A DNA stretch of 64,000 bases from JBGAHD01 sp044226395 (GCA_044226395.1 JBGAHD010000001.1:372001-436000); one strand, 5' to 3'. Positions 44,536 to 53,013 are shown, numbered from the stretch's first letter. The notes: generated by a model not told the origin, from the sequence alone. A program made the numbers and translations.

Positions 44536-46065
44536 ATGCGTTTGTGGCTGCGTCTGTTCATCGCCATCGCCACGCTGAGCGTGGCCAGTCTGTGCGGCCT
44601 GTTGTGGTGGCAGCAGCAGGCCTTCGCGCGCGGCTTTTCGAGTTATCTCGATGGCGTGGCGCTGGCGCATGCGCGCGATGTTTCGGAGCGCTTGTCGCGC
44701 GACTACGCGACGCGCGGCAGTTGGCAATGGTTGCGCGACAACCCCTCGCGCTTCGGTGGCATCGTCGAGGTCAAGGTCTCGGCGAACGCGGAGGCCGAGT
44801 CGCCGAACCAACGCTCCGCGCCGCCACATCCGCCAGAGTCGAATGACTTACCGCGTCGTCCGCCGCGCGAAGGATTCGACGGCGATCGCCCGCCACCGCC
44901 GCGTGACGGTCGCGAGGGCAAGGGCCCGCCGCCCGGCGGTCCCGATCGCGGGGGGCCGCCTTCGCATCGCTACGATGTTGGCTCGCGTCTGAGTCTGTTC
45001 GATGCCGAAGGTCGCTACATCGCCGGCAGTCGTCTGCATTCGGTGTTGGCGCAAACCGTGCCGGTGCAAGTGGGCGATCAACGCGTGGGTGAGTTGCGCA
45101 TCGCCGCCTTGCCGCGCCCCGATGGCGATCTCGAAACCGCGTTCGCGCGTCAGCAATGGCGCAGCGGCTGGATTGCGGGCGTGATTGTGTTGGCCGCCGC
45201 GCTGGCGAGCGCGTTCTGGCTGGCGCGTCGCTTGCTGGGCCCCGTGCATGCGCTGGCGGCGGGCACGCGCGCCTTGGCGGCGGGCGATTACGCATCGCGC
45301 GTCGCGGCCGTGGGTCGCGATGAACTGGGCGCGCTCGCGCGCGATTTCAATCAACTGGCCAGCACCCTCGAACAACACCGCGGCGCGCGCCAACGCTGGG
45401 GCGCCGACATCGCGCACGAACTGCGCACGCCGCTGACCGTGCTGCGCGTCGAACTGCAGACCTTAATCGATGGCGTGCGCGTCGCCGACGCGGCCGCGCT
45501 GACATCGCTGTTGTCCGAATGCGAGCGGCTGTCGAGCCTGGTCGATGATCTCTATCAGCTCTCGCTCGCCGACGCGGGCGCCCTGGAATATCGCTTCGCG
45601 CGCGTCGACGTGGGCGATGTGCTGGCCGAGGCGGCGCAGCATCTCGAACATGCCGTGCGCGGCACTGGCATCGTCGTCGCCGTCGACGCGGCCGAAGGTC
45701 GGATCTTCGCCCGCGCCGATCGTTGGCGACTGGCGCAGGTGTTCGCCAATCTGCTGGCCAACTCGCGCCGCTACACCGATGCGCCCGGGCGCATCGAACT
45801 TCGACTCGCGCGCGAAGACGATCTGGCCGTGATTACCCTCGACGACACGCCGCCCGGCGTCGCGCCCGAGGATCTGCCGCGCTTGTTCGAGCGTCTGTTC
45901 CGCGCCGAAGCTTCACGCACGCGCGAACGCGGCGGCGCCGGTCTGGGGCTGGCGATTTGTCGCGCCATCGTCGAGGCGCACGGCGGACGCATTCAGGCCT
46001 CGGCCTCGCCGTTAGGCGGCCTGCGCGTGCGCGTCGAACTGCCGCTGATGAAGGAGGACGCATGA
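44536..46065 (+). CDS. BaeS-like sensor histidine kinase
   Basis: A 509-residue inner-membrane kinase: membrane segment 1 at about 5-27, a periplasmic region of about 185 residues, membrane segment 2 near 215-235, HAMP at 235-285, HisKA with His294 (GADIAHELRTPL), then HATPase with the N box, DDTPPGV in the G1 position and GGAGLGLAICR. The periplasmic region contains a remarkable segment rich in Pro, Gly, Arg and Asp (about 94-140). ATG 44536 starts the first membrane segment; the frame is open to 44377 but that part lacks hydrophobicity. The response regulator follows with an ATGA overlap. Confidence 0.9.
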   Translation: MRLWLRLFIAIATLSVASLCGLLWWQQQAFARGFSSYLDGVALAHARDVSERLSRDYATRGSWQWLRDNPSRFGGIVEVKVSANAEAESPNQRSAPPHPPESNDLPRRPPREGFDGDRPPPPRDGREGKGPPPGGPDRGGPPSHRYDVGSRLSLFDAEGRYIAGSRLHSVLAQTVPVQVGDQRVGELRIAALPRPDGDLETAFARQQWRSGWIAGVIVLAAALASAFWLARRLLGPVHALAAGTRALAAGDYASRVAAVGRDELGALARDFNQLASTLEQHRGARQRWGADIAHELRTPLTVLRVELQTLIDGVRVADAAALTSLLSECERLSSLVDDLYQLSLADAGALEYRFARVDVGDVLAEAAQHLEHAVRGTGIVVAVDAAEGRIFARADRWRLAQVFANLLANSRRYTDAPGRIELRLAREDDLAVITLDDTPPGVAPEDLPRLFERLFRAEASRTRERGGAGLGLAICRAIVEAHGGRIQASASPLGGLRVRVELPLMKEDA

Positions 46066-46745
46066 CCGCGCCGCATGTGCTCGTGGTCGAGGACGAGATC
46101 AAGATCGCCGCCGCGCTGCGCGACTATCTGCGCGCGGCCGAATTTCGCGTGACCGTGCTCGATCGCGGCGACGGCGTGGTCGATTGGGTGCGCGCCAACT
46201 CACCCGACGCGATCTTGCTCGATGTCATGCTGCCCGGTCGCGATGGCTTGAGCGTGTGCCGCGATCTGCGCGCGTTCTCCAGCGTGCCAATCTTGATGTT
46301 GACCGCGCGCGTCGAGGAAATCGATCGTCTGCTCGGTCTCGAATTCGGCGCCGACGATTACATCTGCAAGCCTTTCAGCGTGCGCGAAGTGGTCCTACGC
46401 GTGCGTGCGGTGCTGCGACGTGTCGCGGGCGACAGCGCCACCGCCGGCCAGGCCACCGTGCAACTCGATCACGATCGCCTGGAAGTGCGCGTGCGCGGTC
46501 AGGCGATGACGGTGACGCCGGTCGAGTTCCGCCTGCTCAAGCACCTGATGGACAAGCCCGGCAAGGTCTATTCGCGCGAGCAATTGCAGGCCACGATTTA
46601 CTCCGATCACCGCATCGTCAGCGATCGCACGGTTGACAGTCACGTGCGCAATCTGCGGCGCAAGTTCGCCGAGCACGGTCTGCCCGAAGTGATCGCGTCG
46701 GTGTATGGCGTGGGCTTTCGCTTCGAGTTGGCCGAGGGCGACTAG
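46062..46745 (+). CDS. BaeR/OmpR-family response regulator
   Basis: A 227-residue response regulator: receiver domain with VVEDE (8-12), phosphoacceptor Asp54 (LLDVMLPG), Thr in LMLTAR and Lys in CKPF, then a winged-helix DNA-binding domain (about 130-225, VTPVEFRLLKHLMDKPGKVYSR). It starts inside the kinase stop (ATGA) behind a near-perfect AAGGAGG ribosome site, so it is probably made in excess of the kinase. The pair resembles BaeSR, which controls envelope-stress and efflux genes; no efflux operon is adjacent, so the regulon is unknown. Confidence 0.93.
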   Translation: MTAPHVLVVEDEIKIAAALRDYLRAAEFRVTVLDRGDGVVDWVRANSPDAILLDVMLPGRDGLSVCRDLRAFSSVPILMLTARVEEIDRLLGLEFGADDYICKPFSVREVVLRVRAVLRRVAGDSATAGQATVQLDHDRLEVRVRGQAMTVTPVEFRLLKHLMDKPGKVYSREQLQATIYSDHRIVSDRTVDSHVRNLRRKFAEHGLPEVIASVYGVGFRFELAEGD

Positions 46746-46761
46746 CGCCGCGCGTCGACCC

Positions 46762-47217
46762 TCACGGATAGTCCGAACCGTCCTTGCGCACGAAGCGGCC
46801 ATCGGCATTGGCGCTTTTCAGATCGATGTCCGAGCAGATCGCGACATCATCCGGGTGACGCGAGCCGATTTCGAGATACACGGCCACGCTCGCGCCTTCG
46901 TTGCGCAGATGATGGCCATTGCCCGAACCCGCCGGAAATGCCGCGCAATCGCCAGCGCGAAGCACGGTGTGGCCTTGATCCTCGACCAAGATCAACTCGC
47001 CTTCGAGCACGTAGACGAATTCATCTTCATGCGTGTGCCAGTGACGCTGACTCGACCAGCGTCCGGGCGGCAGATGCATCAAGTTCACGCCGAAGGCCTT
47101 GAGGCCGCCGGCGTCGCCCAGGCGACGGCGCAGACGCCCCACGCAGGCTTCGTGAAAGGGCGCGGGATAGCCCGCGCCCTCGCGCACCGCAATCGTGTCC
47201 AGATCGATCTTGGGCAC
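46762..47217 (-). CDS. cupin-domain protein
   Basis: A 151-residue single-domain cupin. Motif 1 is visible as HWHTHEDEFVYVLEGE (three candidate metal ligands His-His-Glu) and motif 2 as AGDCAAFPAGSGNGHHL with a further histidine. It is the last gene of a minus-strand operon, three bases after the SnoaL-like gene, and converges on the response regulator with a 16-base gap. Substrate unknown. Confidence 0.88.
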   Translation of the reverse strand: MPKIDLDTIAVREGAGYPAPFHEACVGRLRRRLGDAGGLKAFGVNLMHLPPGRWSSQRHWHTHEDEFVYVLEGELILVEDQGHTVLRAGDCAAFPAGSGNGHHLRNEGASVAVYLEIGSRHPDDVAICSDIDLKSANADGRFVRKDGSDYP

Positions 47218-47220
47218 GAT

Positions 47221-47607
47221 TCAGTCCATGCGCTCGGTCAGATGTCGACGATGCTCGGCGGCCGGAAAAGGTTCGGGCCAGTACTCGAGCAGGTGCGTGA
47301 TCTTGCCGTCGACCACGGTGAAGAACGAGATCGCGTCGCCGCCTTGCTGACCATCGGTGACGCTGACCAAGGTCGTGACCTGATCGCCCTGCGCGACGCA
47401 GCGGCGCGTCGTGAAGCGCCAGTCGCGCGACTGGCTGGGGTATTCCAGATTCATGCGCGCGTAGTTGGCCGGACCGCGAATGCGTTCGCGCGATTGCGGC
47501 CATTCGAGCACGAAGTCGGGCGCCAGCACGGCGCTGACGGCGTTGAAGTCATTGGTCGCCATCAGGCGCCAGTAGTCGGCGACGACGGCTTGGGGATCGG
47601 CACTCAT
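47221..47607 (-). CDS. SnoaL-like/NTF2-fold protein
   Basis: A 128-residue NTF2-like protein: an N-terminal helix (AVVADYWRLMATNDFNAV), the strand FVLEWPQSRERIRG, and the family end DGKITHLLEYWPEPFPA. ATG at 47605-47607 overlaps the stop of the MmcQ-like gene by four bases; a longer open frame upstream is the shadow of that gene. The fold covers isomerases, hydrolases and binding proteins, so no activity is assigned. Confidence 0.85.
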   Translation of the reverse strand: MSADPQAVVADYWRLMATNDFNAVSAVLAPDFVLEWPQSRERIRGPANYARMNLEYPSQSRDWRFTTRRCVAQGDQVTTLVSVTDGQQGGDAISFFTVVDGKITHLLEYWPEPFPAAEHRRHLTERMD

Positions 47608-47954
47608 GCGGGGTTCTCCGGCGTATCGTTGTCGAGAAGGTAACGTGGCGCCTTGCCGGTCCAGGCCGCGCGGATCAGGGATTCGACCGCGGCCATCTCG
47701 GCTTGCGCCACGTCGGCGCGAACGCCCATCACCTTGCCGCCCCAGTAGAGTTTTTCGAGCGCCTCGGGATGAATCGCCAAGGCCTGGGAGCGCGCGGGCT
47801 CCGGCACGAAGATGTGCAGATGGGTCTGCTCCGGCGGCACGGTCAGAAAGATCTTGCCGCGCACGCGAAACGAGGTCATGTCGTGATGCGGGGCTTCGAC
47901 CGCTTCGGGCAGGGACAGGGCGAAGGCGCGGACGGCGGAGAGATCCAGACTCAT
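47604..47954 (-). CDS. MmcQ/YjbR-family protein
   Basis: A 116-residue protein of the MmcQ/YjbR (CyaY-like fold) family, with the conserved opening VRAFALSLPEAVEAPHH, VRGKIFLTVPPEQTHLHIF and the closing LIRAAWTGKAPRYLL. Members are thought to bind DNA or act as small adaptors, but no function is proven. It is preceded by the MAPEG gene with a 26-base gap and overlaps the SnoaL-like gene. Confidence 0.88.
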   Translation of the reverse strand: MSLDLSAVRAFALSLPEAVEAPHHDMTSFRVRGKIFLTVPPEQTHLHIFVPEPARSQALAIHPEALEKLYWGGKVMGVRADVAQAEMAAVESLIRAAWTGKAPRYLLDNDTPENPA

Positions 47955-47980
47955 GGGACGCATCCTGGCGTGGGGAAAAT

Positions 47981-48397
47981 CTAGCGAGGCGCCGCGGCGC
48001 TGACATTCGCGACAAGGCCCACCCACAAGGCGAGCACCGCGACGAAGTTGATCATGAACACCAGGCCGCGCAGACGCACGTTGGTGGTGCCGATGTGCAC
48101 GGCGCCATGCAGCAGCCGGCCGCCGATGAAGACCCAGGCCATGGCCCACTGCCAGCTCGCGATCGTCGGCGCGCGCATCAGCAGCAGGCAAGCCACGTGA
48201 AAGAACAGCGGCCATTCGAACTGGTTCGTGAGATTCGCGCTGATCCGCCGCTCGACCGCGGCCCAGGGATTGCCGCCATCGGCGGCGCGCCCCAGATGCC
48301 ACACGGCCGGCGCGCGCGCCACGGTCAGCAGGGCATAGAGCATGGCCGCGTAGGCGACGTGGGCGACCATGGGGTAGAGCAGGGCCTGACTGTTCAT
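47981..48397 (-). CDS. MAPEG-family membrane protein
   Basis: A 138-residue membrane protein with four hydrophobic segments, starting MNSQALLYPMVAHVAYAAML. The segment ERRISANLTNQFEWPLFFHVACLLL contains the NxxEW/N-Q-F-E pattern of MAPEG proteins (eicosanoid/glutathione-metabolism membrane family), and WVFIGGRLLHGAVH follows. It is the first gene of the operon MAPEG, MmcQ, SnoaL, cupin. Bacterial members are mostly uncharacterised; glutathione transferase or peroxidase activity is possible. Confidence 0.85.
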   Translation of the reverse strand: MNSQALLYPMVAHVAYAAMLYALLTVARAPAVWHLGRAADGGNPWAAVERRISANLTNQFEWPLFFHVACLLLMRAPTIASWQWAMAWVFIGGRLLHGAVHIGTTNVRLRGLVFMINFVAVLALWVGLVANVSAAAPR

Positions 48398-48628
48398 CCT
48401 GAGCACTCTCGGTAAGGACGCGAGGCGCGATCCATCGACGCGGACGGCGTGCGGCGGGCGCGCCGGCACGTTAGCAGAACGCCTTCGACGTCCGTCCGCT
48501 GACCTCAGATGCGTGACAGCGCCCGAAGTCCTCGCAATGCGCGCGCGTCGACTTTGCCGAACGGCTTGCGAAGGGCCGGCGCGGCGGCGTCATAATGGCG
48601 CGCGTACCCGCCTCGGGAGGAGGGCCGC

Positions 48629-49315
48629 TTGCCCATTCACCTGGTGCTGCACGACGCCGAGCCGCCGCTCGCCGACGAGGACCTGGCCGTGCTCGACGCC
48701 AGCGACCGCGCGCGCGCGGCGCGCTTCGTGTTCGAGCGTGATCGCGCGCAGTTTTTGCTGACGCGCGTGCTGTTGCGGCGCCGCCTTGCCGAACATCTCG
48801 GCGTCGCGCCCGAGGCTCTCGCCTGGACGCGGGGCGAGCAGGGCAAGCCGGGCATCGTCGGCATCGATCCGGGGCGCTGCGCGTTCAGCGTCAGCCACAG
48901 CGCGGGCGCGATCGCCGTGTTCATCGGCCAGGGTCTGGTCGGCATCGATATCGAGAACCTGGCGGCGCGCGCCTTCCCCGCCGAAGTCGAGCACAGCGTG
49001 TTCAACTCGGCCGAGCGCGCGCGGCTGGCGCAATGCCCGGCGCCGCGACGCTCGCGCCTGGCCTTTGAATGGTGGACGCGCAAGGAAGCCGTGCTCAAGG
49101 CCGATGGCCGCGGGCTCTACCTCGACCCGCGCCAGATCGATCTGAGCGCGGACGCGCCCGACGACACGCCCGTGCGCGACTGGTCCTGCCAGGCCGTGGG
49201 ACGCACGTGGTTCGGTCAGAGCCGCGGCGTCGGTCAGGACTGGCTGTGCTCGATCGCGGCCGACCGGCCGGTCGATCGGGAACCCTGGCGGCCGCTCGCG
49301 GCGGACGCGTGCTAA
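48629..49315 (+). CDS. 4'-phosphopantetheinyl transferase (Sfp type)
   Basis: A 228-residue Sfp-type enzyme that would transfer phosphopantetheine from coenzyme A to carrier proteins. The magnesium motif GIDIEN is at residues 105-110 and WTRKEAVLK at 149-157 carries the catalytic Glu/Lys. The upstream FSVSHSAGAIAV block is also typical. The start appears to be TTG at 48629 behind GGGAGG. No polyketide, peptide-synthetase or carrier-protein gene is in the window, so its partner must lie elsewhere. It precedes the sigma-factor operon by 31 bases and could share its transcript. Confidence 0.9.
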   Translation: MPIHLVLHDAEPPLADEDLAVLDASDRARAARFVFERDRAQFLLTRVLLRRRLAEHLGVAPEALAWTRGEQGKPGIVGIDPGRCAFSVSHSAGAIAVFIGQGLVGIDIENLAARAFPAEVEHSVFNSAERARLAQCPAPRRSRLAFEWWTRKEAVLKADGRGLYLDPRQIDLSADAPDDTPVRDWSCQAVGRTWFGQSRGVGQDWLCSIAADRPVDREPWRPLAADAC

Positions 49316-49346
49316 CCGATTCGCGGACCGGCGCATCTTTACCGCC

Positions 49347-49919
49347 GTGACCGCCACCGACCCTCAACTCATCGAAGCTGCCCGCCAGGGCGATCAGACC
49401 GCCTGCCGGCGCTTGTTCGAGGCGCATGGCCGCGATGTCTTTCGCACCTGCATGCGCTTGCTGGGCGATCGGGCCCTGGCCGAGGACGCGGTGCAGGACA
49501 CCTTCGTCAACGCCTTCCGCTCGCTCGATCAGTTCGATGCGCGCGCGCCCTTCGGGCAATGGCTGCGACGGATCGCGATCAACGCGGTCGGCGCGATGGT
49601 GCGCAAGCATTCCTTCCGTGAGCTCGCGACGGAGGCCGAGGACATCGAGGCCGAACTCGAGCAGCACGCCGGCGCGACCGTGCCCGATCCGCAAAAAGTC
49701 GCGCAGCGCTTGCAGACGCAGGCCTTGGTGGCGGTGGCATTGGAAGAACTCACGCCGCTCGAACGCCTGGCCTTTCTGATGCGCCACGTCGAGCAGCATT
49801 CGCTCGAAGACATCGCCGTCGCCGTCGGCGGCAACGCCAATTCGATCAAGCAGGCCCTGTTTCGGGGCGTGCGCAAGCTGCGCCTGAGTCTGGCGCCGCT
49901 GCGCGAGGAGTGGGTATGA
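49347..49919 (+). CDS. ECF-family RNA polymerase sigma factor
   Basis: A 190-residue RpoE-like sigma factor: sigma-2 at about 10-85 (LLGDRALAEDAVQDTFVNAFRSLDQFD) and sigma-4 at 125-180 (LTPLERLAFLMRHVEQHSLEDIAVAVGGNANSIKQALFRGVRKLR). It begins at GTG 49347. Its stop overlaps the next start (ATGA), and that gene encodes a membrane protein in the position of an anti-sigma factor. The operon continues with two exported HEAT-repeat proteins. Confidence 0.92.
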   Translation: MTATDPQLIEAARQGDQTACRRLFEAHGRDVFRTCMRLLGDRALAEDAVQDTFVNAFRSLDQFDARAPFGQWLRRIAINAVGAMVRKHSFRELATEAEDIEAELEQHAGATVPDPQKVAQRLQTQALVAVALEELTPLERLAFLMRHVEQHSLEDIAVAVGGNANSIKQALFRGVRKLRLSLAPLREEWV

Positions 49920-50713
49920 ACCGCATCGACATCGCCGAACTCGAACGTTTCGCCGTGGGCGAGGGCCTCAGCGCCGCGCGCCGCGCCGAAATCGCGCAGG
50001 CCTTGCTCGACTCCGACGAACTGCGCGCGCGCTACGAGGCCTTGACGCGCATGCTCGGCGACACCGCCGCCATGGTGTCGACGGTCGAGCCCGACGACGG
50101 CTTCGAGGCGCGGCTGTGGGCGTGTATCGCGCCGCGCATTGACGCGTCCGCCTCGTCGACGGAACTTGCCGCGGTGCCGGCGACCTCGCGCGAACTCGCG
50201 CCCGTGATCGCCTTGCCCACGTCGCCGCGTCGGCGCCTGTCGCCCGCCTGGCGATCGCTCGCGCTGGCCGCGTCGCTGATCGCGGCCGTGGGCCTGGGCA
50301 TCGTCATCGGGCGTCAACCGAATTCGACCACGACCGCGTCGCCGGACACCGCGTTGCTCGACGGCGATGCCAGCGACCGCGTGCTCGCGGGCTATCTCGT
50401 CAATCATCTCGGATCGGCCGAAGCCGTGTTTACCCGCGTCGCCAGTGAAGGCGATGACGCCGAGGTGCGCGAACTCGCCGCCCAAGTGATCGCCACCAAT
50501 CGCCTGTATGCCGCGGCCGCCGAACGCGCCCATCGTCCCGACCTCGCGCAATTTCTGCGCGAGATCGAGCCGGTGCTGGCCGAACTCGCGACCGGAGAAG
50601 AAACATCCGAACACGTGGTCGCGGAAGTGCGCGATCGCGATCTCGCCTTCAAGACCCGCGTCGTCGCCGACAAGGCGCGCCGCCGCGCGGGCCCCGCCAA
50701 TACCCCCATTTGA
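49916..50713 (+). CDS. putative anti-sigma factor, single-pass membrane protein
   Basis: A 265-residue protein I assign by position and topology rather than by family. The N-terminal 110 residues (IAELERFAVGEGLSAARRAEIAQALLDS) would be cytoplasmic and resemble the helical N terminus of anti-sigma factors, but the zinc-binding HxxxCxxC motif is missing; the only cysteine is Cys70. One membrane segment lies at about 112-132, followed by about 130 periplasmic, mostly helical residues. ATG 49916 follows GAGGAG and overlaps the sigma-factor stop. It probably restrains the sigma factor (inference). Confidence 0.65.
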   Translation: MNRIDIAELERFAVGEGLSAARRAEIAQALLDSDELRARYEALTRMLGDTAAMVSTVEPDDGFEARLWACIAPRIDASASSTELAAVPATSRELAPVIALPTSPRRRLSPAWRSLALAASLIAAVGLGIVIGRQPNSTTTASPDTALLDGDASDRVLAGYLVNHLGSAEAVFTRVASEGDDAEVRELAAQVIATNRLYAAAAERAHRPDLAQFLREIEPVLAELATGEETSEHVVAEVRDRDLAFKTRVVADKARRRAGPANTPI

Positions 50714-50732
50714 TCCGCCATCGGAGATCCTG

Positions 50733-51896
50733 ATGAAGACCTCGACACGACAATCCCTGTTGACCGTCGCGCTGTTGGGCGCCCTGTCCCTCGCAACCCC
50801 GCCCGCGGGGGCGCAATCGTCCTCGTCCTCGGCTGGCGCTTCGTCCTCGCCCACGTCGGCATCGTCGCGACCGGTGAGCGCCGCGATGGCGCGCGAGGAC
50901 GCGGCGCGTCGCGCCGAACTCGCCGACGCCGACGGCATGGCCAGCGGCGAGCGCTCGGCGCGCCTGGCCGATCTCGAAGTGGCGCGCGCCGAACGCGATC
51001 AAGCTCGCGCCGCGCGCGATCAAGCCCGCGCCGAACATGGCGCGCGCGGTGGCCGCGGCGCCAGTCTGAGCGAACGCGATCGCGACGCCCTGATGGCCGT
51101 TGAAACTCTGATGATGACCGAATCGGCGAAGGCCACGCCCGTGCTCCAGCGCGTGCTCGCCGGCGACTACGCCGAAGAGGTGAAATCGCGCGCGCTGTTC
51201 GTGCTGACCCAGATCGACATCAAGGCCGCGAGCGCCGCGATCAACACGATCTTGCGTGGCAACGGGTCGATTGATCTCAAGCAAGAAGCCGTCCGCGTGC
51301 TCGCGATGAGTGGCGACGACCAAGCCCAGGCGCGCCTGCTCGAAGTGTTCAAGACTGAAAAAGACGGCGAGTTGCGTCAGGCCGTGCTCGATGGCTTCGT
51401 GATGACCGGTCGCGGCGATCTGCTGCTGCAAGCCGCGCGCACCGAGACCGATCCGGAAGTGCGCGATCACGCGATTCACAGTCTCGTCGCCACCGGTTCA
51501 GTGAAGGAACTGGGCGCGCTCTACGACGAGCTCAAGGACCCCGAGGCCAAGCGCACCGTGATCGACGCGCTCGGCGCCACCGCCGGCATCGACGCGCTGC
51601 AACGCATCGCCAGCACTGAGCCCGATCAGGATCTGCGCACGCACGCGATCAGCGCGCTGGGCGTCGGTGGCGGCAAGCGCGGCATCGAGGCCTTGCTCTC
51701 GGCCTATCGCTCGGCCAATGGCTCCGAAGCGCGCCAGGCGGCGTCGCAAGGTCTGATGGTCGCGGGCGCGACCGATGCCCTGGTCACGCTCTATCGCGAA
51801 GAGAAGGAACCGCGCGCCCGGCGCGAGATCCTGCGCCTGATCGCGATGACCGATGACGATCGCGCGATCGAACTGATCGACGAATCGATCAAGTAA
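50733..51896 (+). CDS. exported HEAT-repeat protein
   Basis: A 387-residue exported protein. Signal peptide 1-27 (LLTVALLGALSLATPPAGA), a serine-rich linker (28-50), a charged coiled segment with repeated RDQARAxRDQARAE units (about 75-105), then at least eight HEAT-like helical repeats to the end, for instance SDLKQEAV-like and ALGVGGGKRGIEALL units spaced about 30 residues apart. Probably a periplasmic protein-binding scaffold. It starts 19 bases after the putative anti-sigma gene (CGGAGA ribosome site). It may present a signal to the sigma/anti-sigma pair, but no function is known. Confidence 0.82.
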   Translation: MKTSTRQSLLTVALLGALSLATPPAGAQSSSSSAGASSSPTSASSRPVSAAMAREDAARRAELADADGMASGERSARLADLEVARAERDQARAARDQARAEHGARGGRGASLSERDRDALMAVETLMMTESAKATPVLQRVLAGDYAEEVKSRALFVLTQIDIKAASAAINTILRGNGSIDLKQEAVRVLAMSGDDQAQARLLEVFKTEKDGELRQAVLDGFVMTGRGDLLLQAARTETDPEVRDHAIHSLVATGSVKELGALYDELKDPEAKRTVIDALGATAGIDALQRIASTEPDQDLRTHAISALGVGGGKRGIEALLSAYRSANGSEARQAASQGLMVAGATDALVTLYREEKEPRARREILRLIAMTDDDRAIELIDESIK

Positions 51897-51906
51897 GCGT
51901 CGTCCG

Positions 51907-51995
51907 CGAACTCGCGGGCCGACAAGCCCGCGGGTTCGAATCCCCCGAATGTTCCACCGGCGCCGCGCGCGGCGCCGTCGGGCACGCGCGTGCCC
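51907..51995. repeat. three tandem GC-rich inverted repeats between the HEAT-repeat genes
   Basis: The 118-base gap holds three separate inverted repeats: a 13-bp stem with one G-U pair and a CGACAA loop (51907-51938), a perfect 20-bp palindrome (51958-51977) and a perfect 16-bp palindrome (51980-51995), the last ending about 5 bases before the GAGGA ribosome site of the next gene. None has a U-tract. They may stabilise the upstream mRNA, attenuate the downstream gene or bind a protein. Confidence 0.6.
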
Positions 51996-52014
51996 ACCGA
52001 ACGAGGAATCGTCG

Positions 52015-53013
52015 ATGAGAATCCTGATTGCCCTGTTGTTGTTCGCCGCTTTCGGCATTGCCCAGGCCGGCCCACTCGAAGACCGCATCGCGCGCACGCC
52101 CGATGGGCATTGGTTGCGCTACACCGTGCCGATCGTCGAAGGTCAGGGTGGGCCGTGTTGTTTCGAATACCGCGCCGGCGGCAAGCCCGTCGGCAAGGCC
52201 TGTCCGCTCGATGCGCGCAGCGGGTCCTGGGGTTTCAGTTCGGGCCCGGATGCGCCGCGCGCGAACGCGCTCGATGTCTATCTACGCGTCGAGCACGGCG
52301 CGGTGGCCGCATTGCGCAGCTATGGCGATACCTGCGCGGTTGATGCCTCGCGGGTGACGCTCGAGACCGTGGATGGCGTGAGCGAGCGCGACAGCCTCGC
52401 GCTGCTCGCAGGTCTTGTGCGTCGGCCGGGTCCGGCCACGCCGGGCGATCCGCTGATCGCGATTGCCTTGCATGCCGGCGCGGGAGCCACGTCCGTGCTG
52501 TCGACCTTCGCCGGTCCCGAGCATCGCGCCGAGCTGCGCCGCGACGCGATCTTCTGGCTCGGTCACGCGCGCGGTCAGGCCGGCTTCGATCGTGTGCGCG
52601 CGGTGCTGGCGACCGAGTCCAACGAGGGCATCCGCCGTCACGCCGTGTTCGCGCTGTCGCAGTCCGAAGTGCCCAGTCGCGACGCGACCCTGGTCGCGAT
52701 CGCGCGAGAGCATGCCTCCGTCGGCCTGCGCGGCGAGGCGCTGTTCTGGCTCGCGCAGATCGACAGTCCGCTGGCCGTGGGTGAGATCGAACGCGCCTTG
52801 CGCGTCGAGACCTCCGCCGAGGCGCGCGATCGCGCCATTACCGCCCTCGCGCAATTACCGGCCGAGCGGGGCACGCCCGCGCTCAAGGCTCTGGTCATGG
52901 ACAAAACCCTACCGCGCGCGACGCGCAAGCAGGCGCTGTTCTGGCTGGCGCAGTCCGACGACGAGGGTGCCCAGCACGCGGCCGACGAGTTGTTCGGCGC
53001 GCTGATTCGCTGA
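52015..53013 (+). CDS. exported HEAT-repeat protein with N-terminal cysteine-containing domain
   Basis: A 332-residue exported protein. A signal peptide (ILIALLLFAAFGIAQA) is followed by a beta-type domain of about 100 residues containing PCCFEYRAGGKPVGKACPLD and a later GDTCAVD, four cysteines in all. From about residue 125 there are HEAT-like repeats, notably near-identical EAIFWLGHAR/GEALFWLAQID/KQALFWLAQSDD units spaced about 60 residues apart with weaker units between. GAGGA precedes ATG 52015. It closes the sigma/anti-sigma/HEAT operon. Function unknown. Confidence 0.8.
   Translation: MRILIALLLFAAFGIAQAGPLEDRIARTPDGHWLRYTVPIVEGQGGPCCFEYRAGGKPVGKACPLDARSGSWGFSSGPDAPRANALDVYLRVEHGAVAALRSYGDTCAVDASRVTLETVDGVSERDSLALLAGLVRRPGPATPGDPLIAIALHAGAGATSVLSTFAGPEHRAELRRDAIFWLGHARGQAGFDRVRAVLATESNEGIRRHAVFALSQSEVPSRDATLVAIAREHASVGLRGEALFWLAQIDSPLAVGEIERALRVETSAEARDRAITALAQLPAERGTPALKALVMDKTLPRATRKQALFWLAQSDDEGAQHAADELFGALIR

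Noticed and set aside
51931..51958. A tRNA-like T-arm sequence (GGGTTCGAATCCCCC) after the first HEAT-repeat gene
   Set aside because: It matches a tRNA B box, but no anticodon arm, D arm or matching acceptor strand lies upstream, and the left part already forms the 51907-51938 hairpin. Possibly a relic; probably coincidence.
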